DNA from: RGIG4708 sp045538875 | GTDB lineage: Bacteria > Bacillota > Clostridia > UMGS1810 | Assembly (NCBI GenBank): GCA_045538875.1 | Contig: JAZQEG010000023.1 | Span: 1 to 34,815 of the forward strand | Reading direction: 5' to 3' | DNA: 34,815 nt | Shown here: positions 15,806 to 22,577 of the stretch, in pieces | How positions within the stretch are numbered: position 1 is the stretch's first letter | How the letters are laid out: each line of letters begins with the position of its first letter | Program-made: the position numbers and the translations under genes | The notes under the pieces: generated by a model | Seen by the model: only the letters and a program-made list of their open reading frames with translations | What the model was told of the DNA's origin: nothing | Database searches by the model: none

Positions 15806-16534
15806 TTATCCCTTATAATAATCAAGCTTTTTTTCAATATAGCCAAAAACAATTGTTAAAATTCCGCAAAACAGCAGGTAAAACAATCCCGAGTAAAATA
15901 GCGGCCATATAAGAGCTTTTGCCGAAATGTATCGCTGCGCAACCATTATAATTTCTTCGACTGCAATAATTCGTGCAAGGGAGGTGTCTTTTACAAGGGT
16001 AATAATTTCGTTGCCCATAGGCGGTACAATACGCTTTATTACCTGAAAAAGTATAACCTTAAAAAACACCTGAGCTTTTGTCATGCCGAGCACCTGACCT
16101 GCCTCGTACTGACCCTGAGGTATAGCCTCAATGCCTGCACGATATATTTCCGAAAAATATGCACTGTAATTAATTACAAATGCAATGAGCACGGCAGTGA
16201 GTCTTGGCAGTGCATCTGCATCAAAAATAAGGCTCGGGCAATAAAATATTACTATAATTTGCAGCATAAGAGGAGTGCCGCGTATTATCCATACAAATGT
16301 TTTAAACAACCACTTTACAGGCTTTATTTTGCTCATTGAGCCAAATGTTATAATAAGCCCCAACGGAAGCGAAAATACCAAGGTTATCAAAAATATGTTA
16401 AATGTAGTTTGAAAGCCTTTTAAAAGTGTCATTGTAACACTTAAAAGCTGTGCAAAATCAAAGTTTGCAAAAAAGTTGGCAATGCTATAAAAAAAATCAC
16501 CTATGTAATTAAAAATTAATGTTACAAAATCCAT
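15806..16534 (-). CDS. Polar amino-acid ABC transporter, permease
   Basis: Inner membrane component of a HisM/GlnP-type importer. The 242 residues carry about five membrane spans, and the EAA loop that docks with the ATPase is visible as EAGQVLGMTKAQVFFKVILF near 142-161, followed by the RIVPPMGNE segment typical of the family. The first 40 residues include an amphipathic aromatic stretch (FFYSIANFFANFDF). As one permease gene is present, it probably forms a homodimer. It is separated from the binding-protein gene by 167 bases containing a hairpin. Confidence 0.95.
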   Translation of the reverse strand: MDFVTLIFNYIGDFFYSIANFFANFDFAQLLSVTMTLLKGFQTTFNIFLITLVFSLPLGLIITFGSMSKIKPVKWLFKTFVWIIRGTPLMLQIIVIFYCPSLIFDADALPRLTAVLIAFVINYSAYFSEIYRAGIEAIPQGQYEAGQVLGMTKAQVFFKVILFQVIKRIVPPMGNEIITLVKDTSLARIIAVEEIIMVAQRYISAKALIWPLFYSGLFYLLFCGILTIVFGYIEKKLDYYKG

Positions 16535-16558
16535 AAATACCTCATCTTAAAACAACCT

Positions 16559-16589
16559 AAAGGATTGCCGGTAAACCCGGCAATCCTTT
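16559..16589 (-). terminator. Intercistronic hairpin between binding protein and permease genes
   Basis: A perfect 13-bp stem AAAGGATTGCCGG (16559-16571) with CCGGCAATCCTTT (16577-16589) and a 5-base loop. On the minus strand it follows the binding-protein gene and precedes the permease by 24 bases; its U-tract is short. Such hairpins in importer operons often reduce read-through or protect the 3' end, so more binding protein than permease is made. A second small stem, GCGGC/GCCGC at 16649-16662, lies in the same gap. Confidence 0.7.
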
Positions 16590-16701
16590 TACTTGCTTTA
16601 TAAAATTTTGTTTGCGTTAAATCAAAATAAATTAAACACGCAACAACTGCGGCGACTGCCGCTTTTTGACAAAAAATGTAATTATTTAAATGTGTAGCCC
16701 C

Positions 16702-17502
16702 TTATTTTACCAAAATAGCTGACATATCGTATTTTGCAGCAATTTCGTCCATTGTGCCGTCAGCAACAAGTTCAGCTGTAATTTCGTTAACCTTTGCAGC
16801 AGCATCAGAGCCTTTTCTGAAGCCAATGCCGTATTCTTCAACAGCAAGGTCAAGTCCGTCAATAATCATAAGGTCAGCATAATCTGTGCCTTCGCCTACC
16901 ATTGCGCTTGCAAGTGTGTAGTCAAGTACAACTGCATCAGCTGTGCCCGATTTAACTTCCAAAAGACCGTCTGTCTGTTTTGCAACTGCTACATAGTTTG
17001 CTTTTGCAAGGTTTTCGTCGTCTGCAATAGCACCTTCGCCTGCCGATTCAATTTCGGCAACAAGGTTTGCCTCGCTAAGTGATGCTGTATCTGTGTATTT
17101 ATCAGCATTTTGTGCTTTTATAACAACAACCTGTTTGTTTGAAATATATGGTGTTGTAAATTCAATATTTTCTTTTCTTTCTTCTGTAATGGTAAAGCCG
17201 TTCCATACACAGTCGATGTTTTTGGCATTAAGCTCAATTTCTTTTGTGTCCCAGTTGATTTCAACAAATTCGGGAGCTACACCAAGCTTTTCGCAAACAG
17301 CTTTTGCATATTCTGTGTCAAAGCCAACAAATTCGCCATTGTCATCTGTGTAGTTCATAGGCTCATAAACTGTGTAACCAATAACCATTTTGCCGTTTTC
17401 TGTAATATAAGCAAGGTCGCTCTCGGTTTGTGTTTGGTTGTTGCATGCTGCAAAAGAGAGTGCAAGCACCAATACTAACATAATTGATAATAATTTTTTC
17501 AT
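16702..17502 (-). CDS. Polar amino-acid ABC transporter, substrate-binding lipoprotein
   Basis: Extracellular ligand-binding protein of the family-3 solute-binding type, tethered by lipid. The signal peptide ends in the lipobox LSFAAC, giving Cys20 as the modified residue. The mature part begins LAYITENGKMVIGYTVYEPMNY and includes VGFDTEYAKAVCEKLG and EINWDTKEIELNAKNIDCVWNGFTIT, the usual ligand-site segments. I chose ATG at 17502 (266 residues) because GGAGGAATTTATT precedes it; an in-frame ATG 36 bases upstream has no site. First gene of the operon that ends with cysE. Substrate most likely cystine or another polar amino acid. Confidence 0.94.
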   Translation of the reverse strand: MKKLLSIMLVLVLALSFAACNNQTQTESDLAYITENGKMVIGYTVYEPMNYTDDNGEFVGFDTEYAKAVCEKLGVAPEFVEINWDTKEIELNAKNIDCVWNGFTITEERKENIEFTTPYISNKQVVVIKAQNADKYTDTASLSEANLVAEIESAGEGAIADDENLAKANYVAVAKQTDGLLEVKSGTADAVVLDYTLASAMVGEGTDYADLMIIDGLDLAVEEYGIGFRKGSDAAAKVNEITAELVADGTMDEIAAKYDMSAILVK

Positions 17503-17538
17503 AATAAATTCCTCCGTTTTTGGTTTGTTATGGTTCAT

Positions 17539-17571
17539 ATTGTATCACATTACTTTAGCAAAGTAAAGTGA
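17539..17571 (-). promoter_or_regulatory. Promoter with overlapping palindromic operator for the ABC importer-cysE operon
   Basis: Minus-strand -35 TTTACT (17562-17567), 17-base spacer, -10 TACAAT (17539-17544). The spacer and -35 box lie within a 27-base inverted repeat at 17545-17571, whose half-sites TCACTTTACTTTG and TAAAGTAATGTGA pair at 11 of 13 positions. The overlap suggests a dimeric repressor that blocks polymerase. The core TACTTTGCTAAAGTA is nearly symmetric. No regulator gene is adjacent; a cysteine-responsive repressor would fit the operon content, but this is inference. Confidence 0.65.
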
Positions 17572-17689
17572 TAAATTGATAAATCGTTAAATTTTGGTAA
17601 ATTCATACTAATTAATATGCAACTTGTTATTAAATATGCACAAGTTTTAATATGTATTAAGTCACATATAAATCATATGTAAGGAGTGG

Positions 17690-17724
17690 AGCGGCAAAAT
17701 AATTTGGCTTTGCTGCTTTTTTTT
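17690..17724 (+). terminator. Orphan terminator in the divergent intergenic region
   Basis: Stem AGCGGCAAA (17690-17698) with TTTGCTGCT (17709-17717, one G-T pair), then eight Ts. It is oriented on the plus strand, but the genes to its left read on the minus strand, so nothing annotated ends here. It may close a short unannotated plus-strand RNA from the 17580-17690 stretch, or insulate hprK from read-through. The rest of the 339-bp gap is AT-rich without a recognisable gene. Confidence 0.6.
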
Positions 17725-17776
17725 GTTGTTATTGCCAATTGTACAACCAAATTATCAATAAATTTCAAAAAACTAT

Positions 17777-17804
17777 TTGATTTTTTGTTATAATGTTATA
17801 TAAT
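17777..17804 (+). promoter_or_regulatory. Predicted promoter of the hprK cluster
   Basis: TTGATT (17777-17782), a 16-base spacer and TATAAT (17799-17804). The leader to the hprK ATG is about 30 bases and contains CAGGAGG. A second TATAAT at 17789 has no properly spaced -35. Confidence 0.6.
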
Positions 17805-17841
17805 ATATGATAGTATATAATATTTTACAGGAGGTTAAACA

Positions 17842-18801
17842 ATGCCCAACCGCGAATTTAAAGTTGAAGCATCAAAAATACAGGGTGAGTTTAAGCTGGA
17901 ATCCATTTTTACACCCGATGATTTTGAAAAAGTAACAATTTCAAACAACGAAGTAAATCGCCCAAGCCTTCAGATTGCAGGCTTTTTTGAGTATTTTGAC
18001 AACTCTCGTATTCAGATTATAGGTATGGTAGAAACCTCGTATCTTTTGCATTTGGAGCCAGGTGAGCGTATGTGTGCCCTTGAGGCCCTGTTTGAAAAAA
18101 AACCCCCGCTTGTTATTGTTACACGGGGTATGGATATACTTGCCGAAATGGCACAGATGGCACAAAAGTATGATGTGCCTCTTATGCGTACACACCTTTC
18201 GACATCGCGTTTTTTGGCAGCGCTTATTGCATATCTTAACATTCAGCTTGCACCGCGCATTACAATGCATGGTGTGCTTGTAGAGGTGTATGGTGAAGGT
18301 ATATTGCTGCTTGGTGACAGCGGAGTGGGTAAGAGTGAAACGGCAATTGAGCTTGTAAAACGCGGTCACCGCCTTATAGCAGACGACGCAGTTGAAATAA
18401 AGCGCGTGTCCGATACCACACTTGTTGGCTCATCACCCGAAATTATACGTCATTTTGTTGAATTAAGGGGTATTGGCATTGTAGATGTACGAAGGATTTT
18501 TGGTATGGGAGCAATAAAGGATACCGAAAAAATTGATATGGTTATCAATCTTGAAATATGGCAGGACAAAAAGCAGTACGACAGGCTCGGCATAAGCACC
18601 GAGTACAACAATATACTTGATATAGATGTACCAGCTATTACACTACCTGTAAAACCTGGCCGAAATCTTGCTGTAGTAATTGAGGTTGCCGCTATGAATA
18701 ACAGGCAAAAACGAATGGGCTACAATGCGGCAGAAGCATTAAACAACAGATTGATGAGTGATATGGAACAAAAAATAAAACAGAGTCAGGGGGAAATTTA
18801 A
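17842..18801 (+). CDS. hprK: HPr kinase/phosphorylase
   Basis: Bifunctional sensor that phosphorylates HPr on Ser46 with ATP when glycolytic intermediates are high, and reverses it with phosphate; this drives CcpA-type carbon catabolite repression in Firmicutes. The 319-residue protein has the N-terminal regulatory domain (1-130) and the C-terminal kinase domain with the P-loop GDSGVGKSE at 158-166, conserved His143, the Asp pair 181-182 in RLIADDAV, and the family signature ELRGIGIVDVRRIFG near 207-221. The start ATG is 7 bases after AGGAGG. It overlaps the following ROK kinase by one base, linking the sensor to a sugar kinase. HPr itself is not in the window. Confidence 0.97.
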   Translation: MPNREFKVEASKIQGEFKLESIFTPDDFEKVTISNNEVNRPSLQIAGFFEYFDNSRIQIIGMVETSYLLHLEPGERMCALEALFEKKPPLVIVTRGMDILAEMAQMAQKYDVPLMRTHLSTSRFLAALIAYLNIQLAPRITMHGVLVEVYGEGILLLGDSGVGKSETAIELVKRGHRLIADDAVEIKRVSDTTLVGSSPEIIRHFVELRGIGIVDVRRIFGMGAIKDTEKIDMVINLEIWQDKKQYDRLGISTEYNNILDIDVPAITLPVKPGRNLAVVIEVAAMNNRQKRMGYNAAEALNNRLMSDMEQKIKQSQGEI

Positions 18802-19745
18802 TGATTTATTTAGGTGTTGATATTGGCGGTACAGGAATAAAGGTAGGAGCCGTTACCGAAAAATATGAGCTTATTTGTAAAGAGAGTGCCCCAACCAAGG
18901 CTTCGCTTGGGTACGAGGTGCTTGCAAAGGACATTGCAGACCTTATTGCAAAAGTGATGGAAAAGCAAAATCTATCTTTTGACGATATTGGCGCTATAGG
19001 ACTTGGCTGCCCTGGCTCAATTGATGACAAAAATGGTGTTGTGCTTTATTCTAACAATATTAATCTTAAAAATGCGCCTCTTTGTGCAGAGGTAAAAAAA
19101 TATATAAACAAACCTGTATTTATAGGCAATGATGCAAATTGTGCTGCTATTGGTGAGTATTTTGCACTTGGCAGTGATGCACAAAACTTTGTTGCAATAA
19201 CTCTGGGCACAGGTATTGGCGGCGGAGTTATTATAAACAAAAAATTGTATACCGGCTCAAATGGTGTTGCAGGAGAGCTTGGTCACACCACACTTATTAT
19301 GAATGGCGAAAAGTGTTCGTGCGGAAGATTGGGTTGCTGGGAGGCTTACGCATCTGTTACAGCACTCAACCGCGATGCAGTAAGAGCAGCAGAGCAAAAC
19401 CCCGAATCTGCTCTTGCAAAAGCTATTGAACAAAATGGCAAATCTACAGGCAAGCTTGTATTTGACGCAGCAGATGGCGGATGCCCCGTTGCAAAAGCAG
19501 TTACAGATAAGTATGTTGAATATGTAGGCGAGGGAATTGTAAACCTTATTAATATATTCCAGCCCGATTGCCTTGTTGTAGGAGGCGGTGTAAGCGGCAG
19601 AGGCGACAAGCTCATTGCTCCTGTAAAGGAATATGTGTACAAAAGAGTTTATGGCGCAGGCACAGTTGATAATGTTCCTATTGAAATTGCAAAGCTCGGC
19701 AATGATGCGGGTATTATAGGTGCAGCACTTTTGGCACTTTTATAA
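18801..19745 (+). CDS. ROK family sugar kinase, probably glucokinase
   Basis: Phosphorylates glucose (or a related hexose) with ATP to feed glycolysis. The 314-residue protein has the phosphate-binding DIGGTGIKVG (7-16), the catalytic Asp111 in GNDANCAA, the ExGH substrate motif Glu159-His162, and the zinc site CSCGRLGCWE with Cys172, Cys174 and Cys179. No DNA-binding domain is present, so it is an enzyme and not a ROK repressor. It is translationally coupled to hprK through a one-base overlap, and it overlaps an upstream possible start of murB by one base. Glucokinase is favoured by length and by the glycolytic context; a fructokinase or N-acetylmannosamine kinase role is possible. Confidence 0.9.
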   Translation: MIYLGVDIGGTGIKVGAVTEKYELICKESAPTKASLGYEVLAKDIADLIAKVMEKQNLSFDDIGAIGLGCPGSIDDKNGVVLYSNNINLKNAPLCAEVKKYINKPVFIGNDANCAAIGEYFALGSDAQNFVAITLGTGIGGGVIINKKLYTGSNGVAGELGHTTLIMNGEKCSCGRLGCWEAYASVTALNRDAVRAAEQNPESALAKAIEQNGKSTGKLVFDAADGGCPVAKAVTDKYVEYVGEGIVNLINIFQPDCLVVGGGVSGRGDKLIAPVKEYVYKRVYGAGTVDNVPIEIAKLGNDAGIIGAALLALL

Positions 19746-19759
19746 TGGGAGAGGCTCTG

Positions 19760-20686
19760 ATGGATAATTGTATTTTTGACACTCTTGTTAAAATTGCGGG
19801 CAGCAGCAATGTTTTTAAAGATGAACCTATGAAAAACAGATGCACATTTAAAACAGGAGGCAATGCAGCATATTTTGCAGAGCCGTCAAGTGCACAGCAG
19901 GTTGCAGATATTGTAAAATATGCAAAAGAAAATGATATTCCGTTTTTTGTTGTTGGCAACGGCTCAAACCTTTTGGTTAGTGATTTTGGCTATGATGGTA
20001 TAGTTGTTTGCATAGGCAAAAATATGTCGGATGTAACTGTATTGGGAACCAGAGTAAGCGCAATGGCAGGCGCAACACTTGCAAAGGTTGCATCTGTTGC
20101 TGCCAAAAACTCACTTACAGGCTTTGAATTTGCATCGGGCATACCTGGCACTGTGGGTGGCGCTGTGTATATGAATGCAGGCGCATACGGCGGCGAAATT
20201 AAAGATGTTGCAGTTAAAACAACATATATAGATGAATTTGGCAATATTGCTACGGTTGAAGGTAAAAATCACCAATTTGGCTACCGTACCTCTCTGTTTA
20301 AAAATGACGGCATTGTGGTTGAATGTGAGTTTGAATTTAAAAAGGGCGATGCACATCACATTGCTGCCCTAATGGCAGATTTTAACAACCGTCGCAAGCA
20401 AAAGCAGCCGCTCGAATACCCAAGTGCAGGCAGTACCTTTAAGCGCCCCGAGGGTTATTTTGCAGGCAAGCTCATTGAGGACAGCGGACTTGGCGGATAC
20501 ACCATTGGCGGTGCAAGTGTCTCTCAAAAGCACAAAGGCTTTGTTATAAACAATGGCAATGCAACAACGGCAGATATAGTAAGCCTTATTTGCCACATAC
20601 AAAAAACAGTATATAAAAATTACGGTGTTTTGCTTGAGCCTGAGGTTCAGTTTTTGGGCGAGGGCTTTGCAACCTATACACCATAA
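19760..20686 (+). CDS. murB: UDP-N-acetylenolpyruvoylglucosamine reductase
   Basis: FAD/NADPH enzyme that reduces UDP-GlcNAc-enolpyruvate to UDP-MurNAc, the second committed step of peptidoglycan precursor synthesis. The 308 residues show the FAD-binding segments VGNGSNLLVSD (65-75) and GIPGTVGGAVYMNAGAYGG (127-145), the substrate Arg176 in GYRTSLF, the catalytic Ser225 in PSAGSTFKRP, and Glu294 near the end, as in the short (type II) Firmicutes form. ATG at 19760 is favoured because GGGAGAGG (19747-19754) precedes it; ATG at 19745 overlaps the ROK stop and would add five residues. rapZ follows, the usual Firmicutes order. Confidence 0.97.
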   Translation: MDNCIFDTLVKIAGSSNVFKDEPMKNRCTFKTGGNAAYFAEPSSAQQVADIVKYAKENDIPFFVVGNGSNLLVSDFGYDGIVVCIGKNMSDVTVLGTRVSAMAGATLAKVASVAAKNSLTGFEFASGIPGTVGGAVYMNAGAYGGEIKDVAVKTTYIDEFGNIATVEGKNHQFGYRTSLFKNDGIVVECEFEFKKGDAHHIAALMADFNNRRKQKQPLEYPSAGSTFKRPEGYFAGKLIEDSGLGGYTIGGASVSQKHKGFVINNGNATTADIVSLICHIQKTVYKNYGVLLEPEVQFLGEGFATYTP

Positions 20687-20719
20687 AGGATATTACACAG
20701 TGCAAGGGGTGATTTTAAG

Positions 20720-21604
20720 TTGAAATTTGTTATTATTACAGGTATGTCCGGCTCGGGCAAAAGTAATGCAATAAAGCATTTTGAAGATATAGGCTACTAT
20801 TGCATAGACAATATGCCTCCAAAGCTTTTTACAAAGTTTGCACAACTTTGCACTCAGCTTGAGGGCGGTATAACCAAAGTGGCATTTTCAATAGATACCC
20901 GAAGCGGAAAAATGTTTCGTAATTTGTGTGAGTGTCTTGATGATTTTGAAAAGGAAGTAGGCATGTACGAAATTTTGTTTTTGGACTGTGCCGACGAAAT
21001 TTTAATAAAAAGATACAAAGAAAGCCGACGCTCTCATCCGCTAGCTGATGCAGGCAACCTTGATGAAGGCTTAAAAAAGGAGCGCAAGCTGCTTGAAGAT
21101 ATACGCAAAAGAGCCAACTACATTGTTGACACATCAAATATGAAGGTGAGTCAGCTAAAAGAGTATATAGCAACTGTCTTTGCATCCGAAACAGATACAA
21201 AAAAGCGAATTGCAGTAAATGTAATGTCTTTTGGCTATAAATACGGAATCCCAAAGGATGCCGATCTTATGCTTGATGTGCGCTTTTTGCCAAATCCTTT
21301 TTATATACCCGAGCTTAAGGAAAAGACGGGGCTTGACAAAGAGGTATCGGGCTATGTAATGGGCTTTGCGGAATCGAGGGAGTTTGCCGACAGGCTCAAC
21401 GATATGTTTAAATTTTTGATGCCTCAGTATATAAAAGAGGGCAAATCAAATCTTATTATTGCAATAGGCTGCACAGGCGGCAAGCACCGCTCTGTTACTC
21501 TTGCAAATGAGCTTGCAAACTACCTTACAGGGATAGGCTACAACACATTTGTAAATCACAGAGATATCAATAAGGACAGAATTGTTACAGTTGGTCAAAA
21601 TTAA
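20720..21604 (+). CDS. rapZ: RNase adapter / nucleotide-binding protein RapZ (YvcJ)
   Basis: P-loop NTPase-like protein. In E. coli RapZ directs RNase E to the GlmZ small RNA in response to glucosamine-6-phosphate; the Firmicutes protein YvcJ binds and hydrolyses nucleotides and affects competence and envelope functions. The 294 residues contain the P-loop GMSGSGKS at 8-15, the DNMPP motif at 30-34 (Walker-like DN), and the C-terminal phosphate-sensing motif AIGCTGGKHRSV at 248-259. TTG at 20720 is the start, with AAGGGGTG at 20704-20711 upstream, and gives the exact family N-terminus. whiA starts 14 bases later; the usual intervening yvcK gene is missing. Confidence 0.96.
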   Translation: MKFVIITGMSGSGKSNAIKHFEDIGYYCIDNMPPKLFTKFAQLCTQLEGGITKVAFSIDTRSGKMFRNLCECLDDFEKEVGMYEILFLDCADEILIKRYKESRRSHPLADAGNLDEGLKKERKLLEDIRKRANYIVDTSNMKVSQLKEYIATVFASETDTKKRIAVNVMSFGYKYGIPKDADLMLDVRFLPNPFYIPELKEKTGLDKEVSGYVMGFAESREFADRLNDMFKFLMPQYIKEGKSNLIIAIGCTGGKHRSVTLANELANYLTGIGYNTFVNHRDINKDRIVTVGQN

Positions 21605-21618
21605 AAGGGGAATAGGAT

Positions 21619-22548
21619 ATGTCTTTTTCTTCTGATGTAAAAAACGAAATAATTTCAAAAGAATACACAAGCGAAGCATCTGCTTTGTCAGAGCTTGCGG
21701 CAATAGTGTGCTTTGGCGGAAGGCTCAAAAAAACAAGCGGCAGATATGAGCTTTCTTTTGTAACCGAAAATCCGCGTATTGCAAGGCGCATTTACTCTCT
21801 TTTAAAGGGAACTCTAAATGTAAATTCACGCATAAAAATACGCAAAAATTCTACTGCTTCGTTTTATGATGTTGTTGTAGATAATGAGCAGGATATTGAA
21901 TATGTTTTCAGGTCATTATATCTGATAAGCAAAAACGATGTGCTTGACAATTTTATAAATTATCATTTAGACGGCAAGCTCACCTCTACTCATGAGGGGG
22001 CGCGCTCTGTTGTGAGAGGTGCATTTCTTGTTGGGGGCTCGGTTATGAATCCTCAAAAAACTTATCATTTGGAATTTACAACAAGCCGATTTGGCATTGC
22101 AAACGATTTTATGGCACTGCTTGAGGGTATGGGTATTGCGGCAAAGCTTGTAATGCGCAAGTCAAAATGCGTTATGTATTACAAAAACAGCGAGGACATA
22201 ACAGATGTGCTCACAATCCTTGGGTCAGTTAATTCACTTATGGAATATCACAATGCAAAAATTGTAAAAGAAATGCGCAATAATGTAAACCGCACTGTAA
22301 ACTGCGAAACTGCAAACCTTAACAAAACAGTTGATGCATCGGTGGAGCAGGTAAAGTGCATACAAAAGCTTATAGACAACGGTAGGTTTAACTCACTGCC
22401 CGAAAATTTAAAGGAAATTGCAAATTTGCGTATGCAATACCGTGAGCACAGCTTAAAAGAGCTTGGTGAGATGCTGTCTACTCCCATAGGCAAGTCGGGA
22501 GTTAATCATAGGCTGCGCAAAATAATGGATATTGCAAGTACAGACTAA
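21619..22548 (+). CDS. whiA: DNA-binding protein WhiA
   Basis: Conserved Gram-positive protein with a degenerate LAGLIDADG homing-endonuclease-like domain and a C-terminal helix-turn-helix. It controls sporulation in actinomycetes and influences cell division and chromosome segregation in Bacillus. The 309 residues open with SFSSDVKNEI, the usual start; the LAGLIDADG-like halves cover about 20-200 (GGSVMNPQKTYHLEF in the centre), and the HTH is near 270-302 (YREHSLKELGEMLSTPIGKS then VNHRLRKI). AAAGGGG precedes the ATG. It lies between rapZ and dnaE. Confidence 0.96.
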   Translation: MSFSSDVKNEIISKEYTSEASALSELAAIVCFGGRLKKTSGRYELSFVTENPRIARRIYSLLKGTLNVNSRIKIRKNSTASFYDVVVDNEQDIEYVFRSLYLISKNDVLDNFINYHLDGKLTSTHEGARSVVRGAFLVGGSVMNPQKTYHLEFTTSRFGIANDFMALLEGMGIAAKLVMRKSKCVMYYKNSEDITDVLTILGSVNSLMEYHNAKIVKEMRNNVNRTVNCETANLNKTVDASVEQVKCIQKLIDNGRFNSLPENLKEIANLRMQYREHSLKELGEMLSTPIGKSGVNHRLRKIMDIASTD

Positions 22549-22577
22549 AATATAAATTTAAAAAGGAGGCCGAAAAT

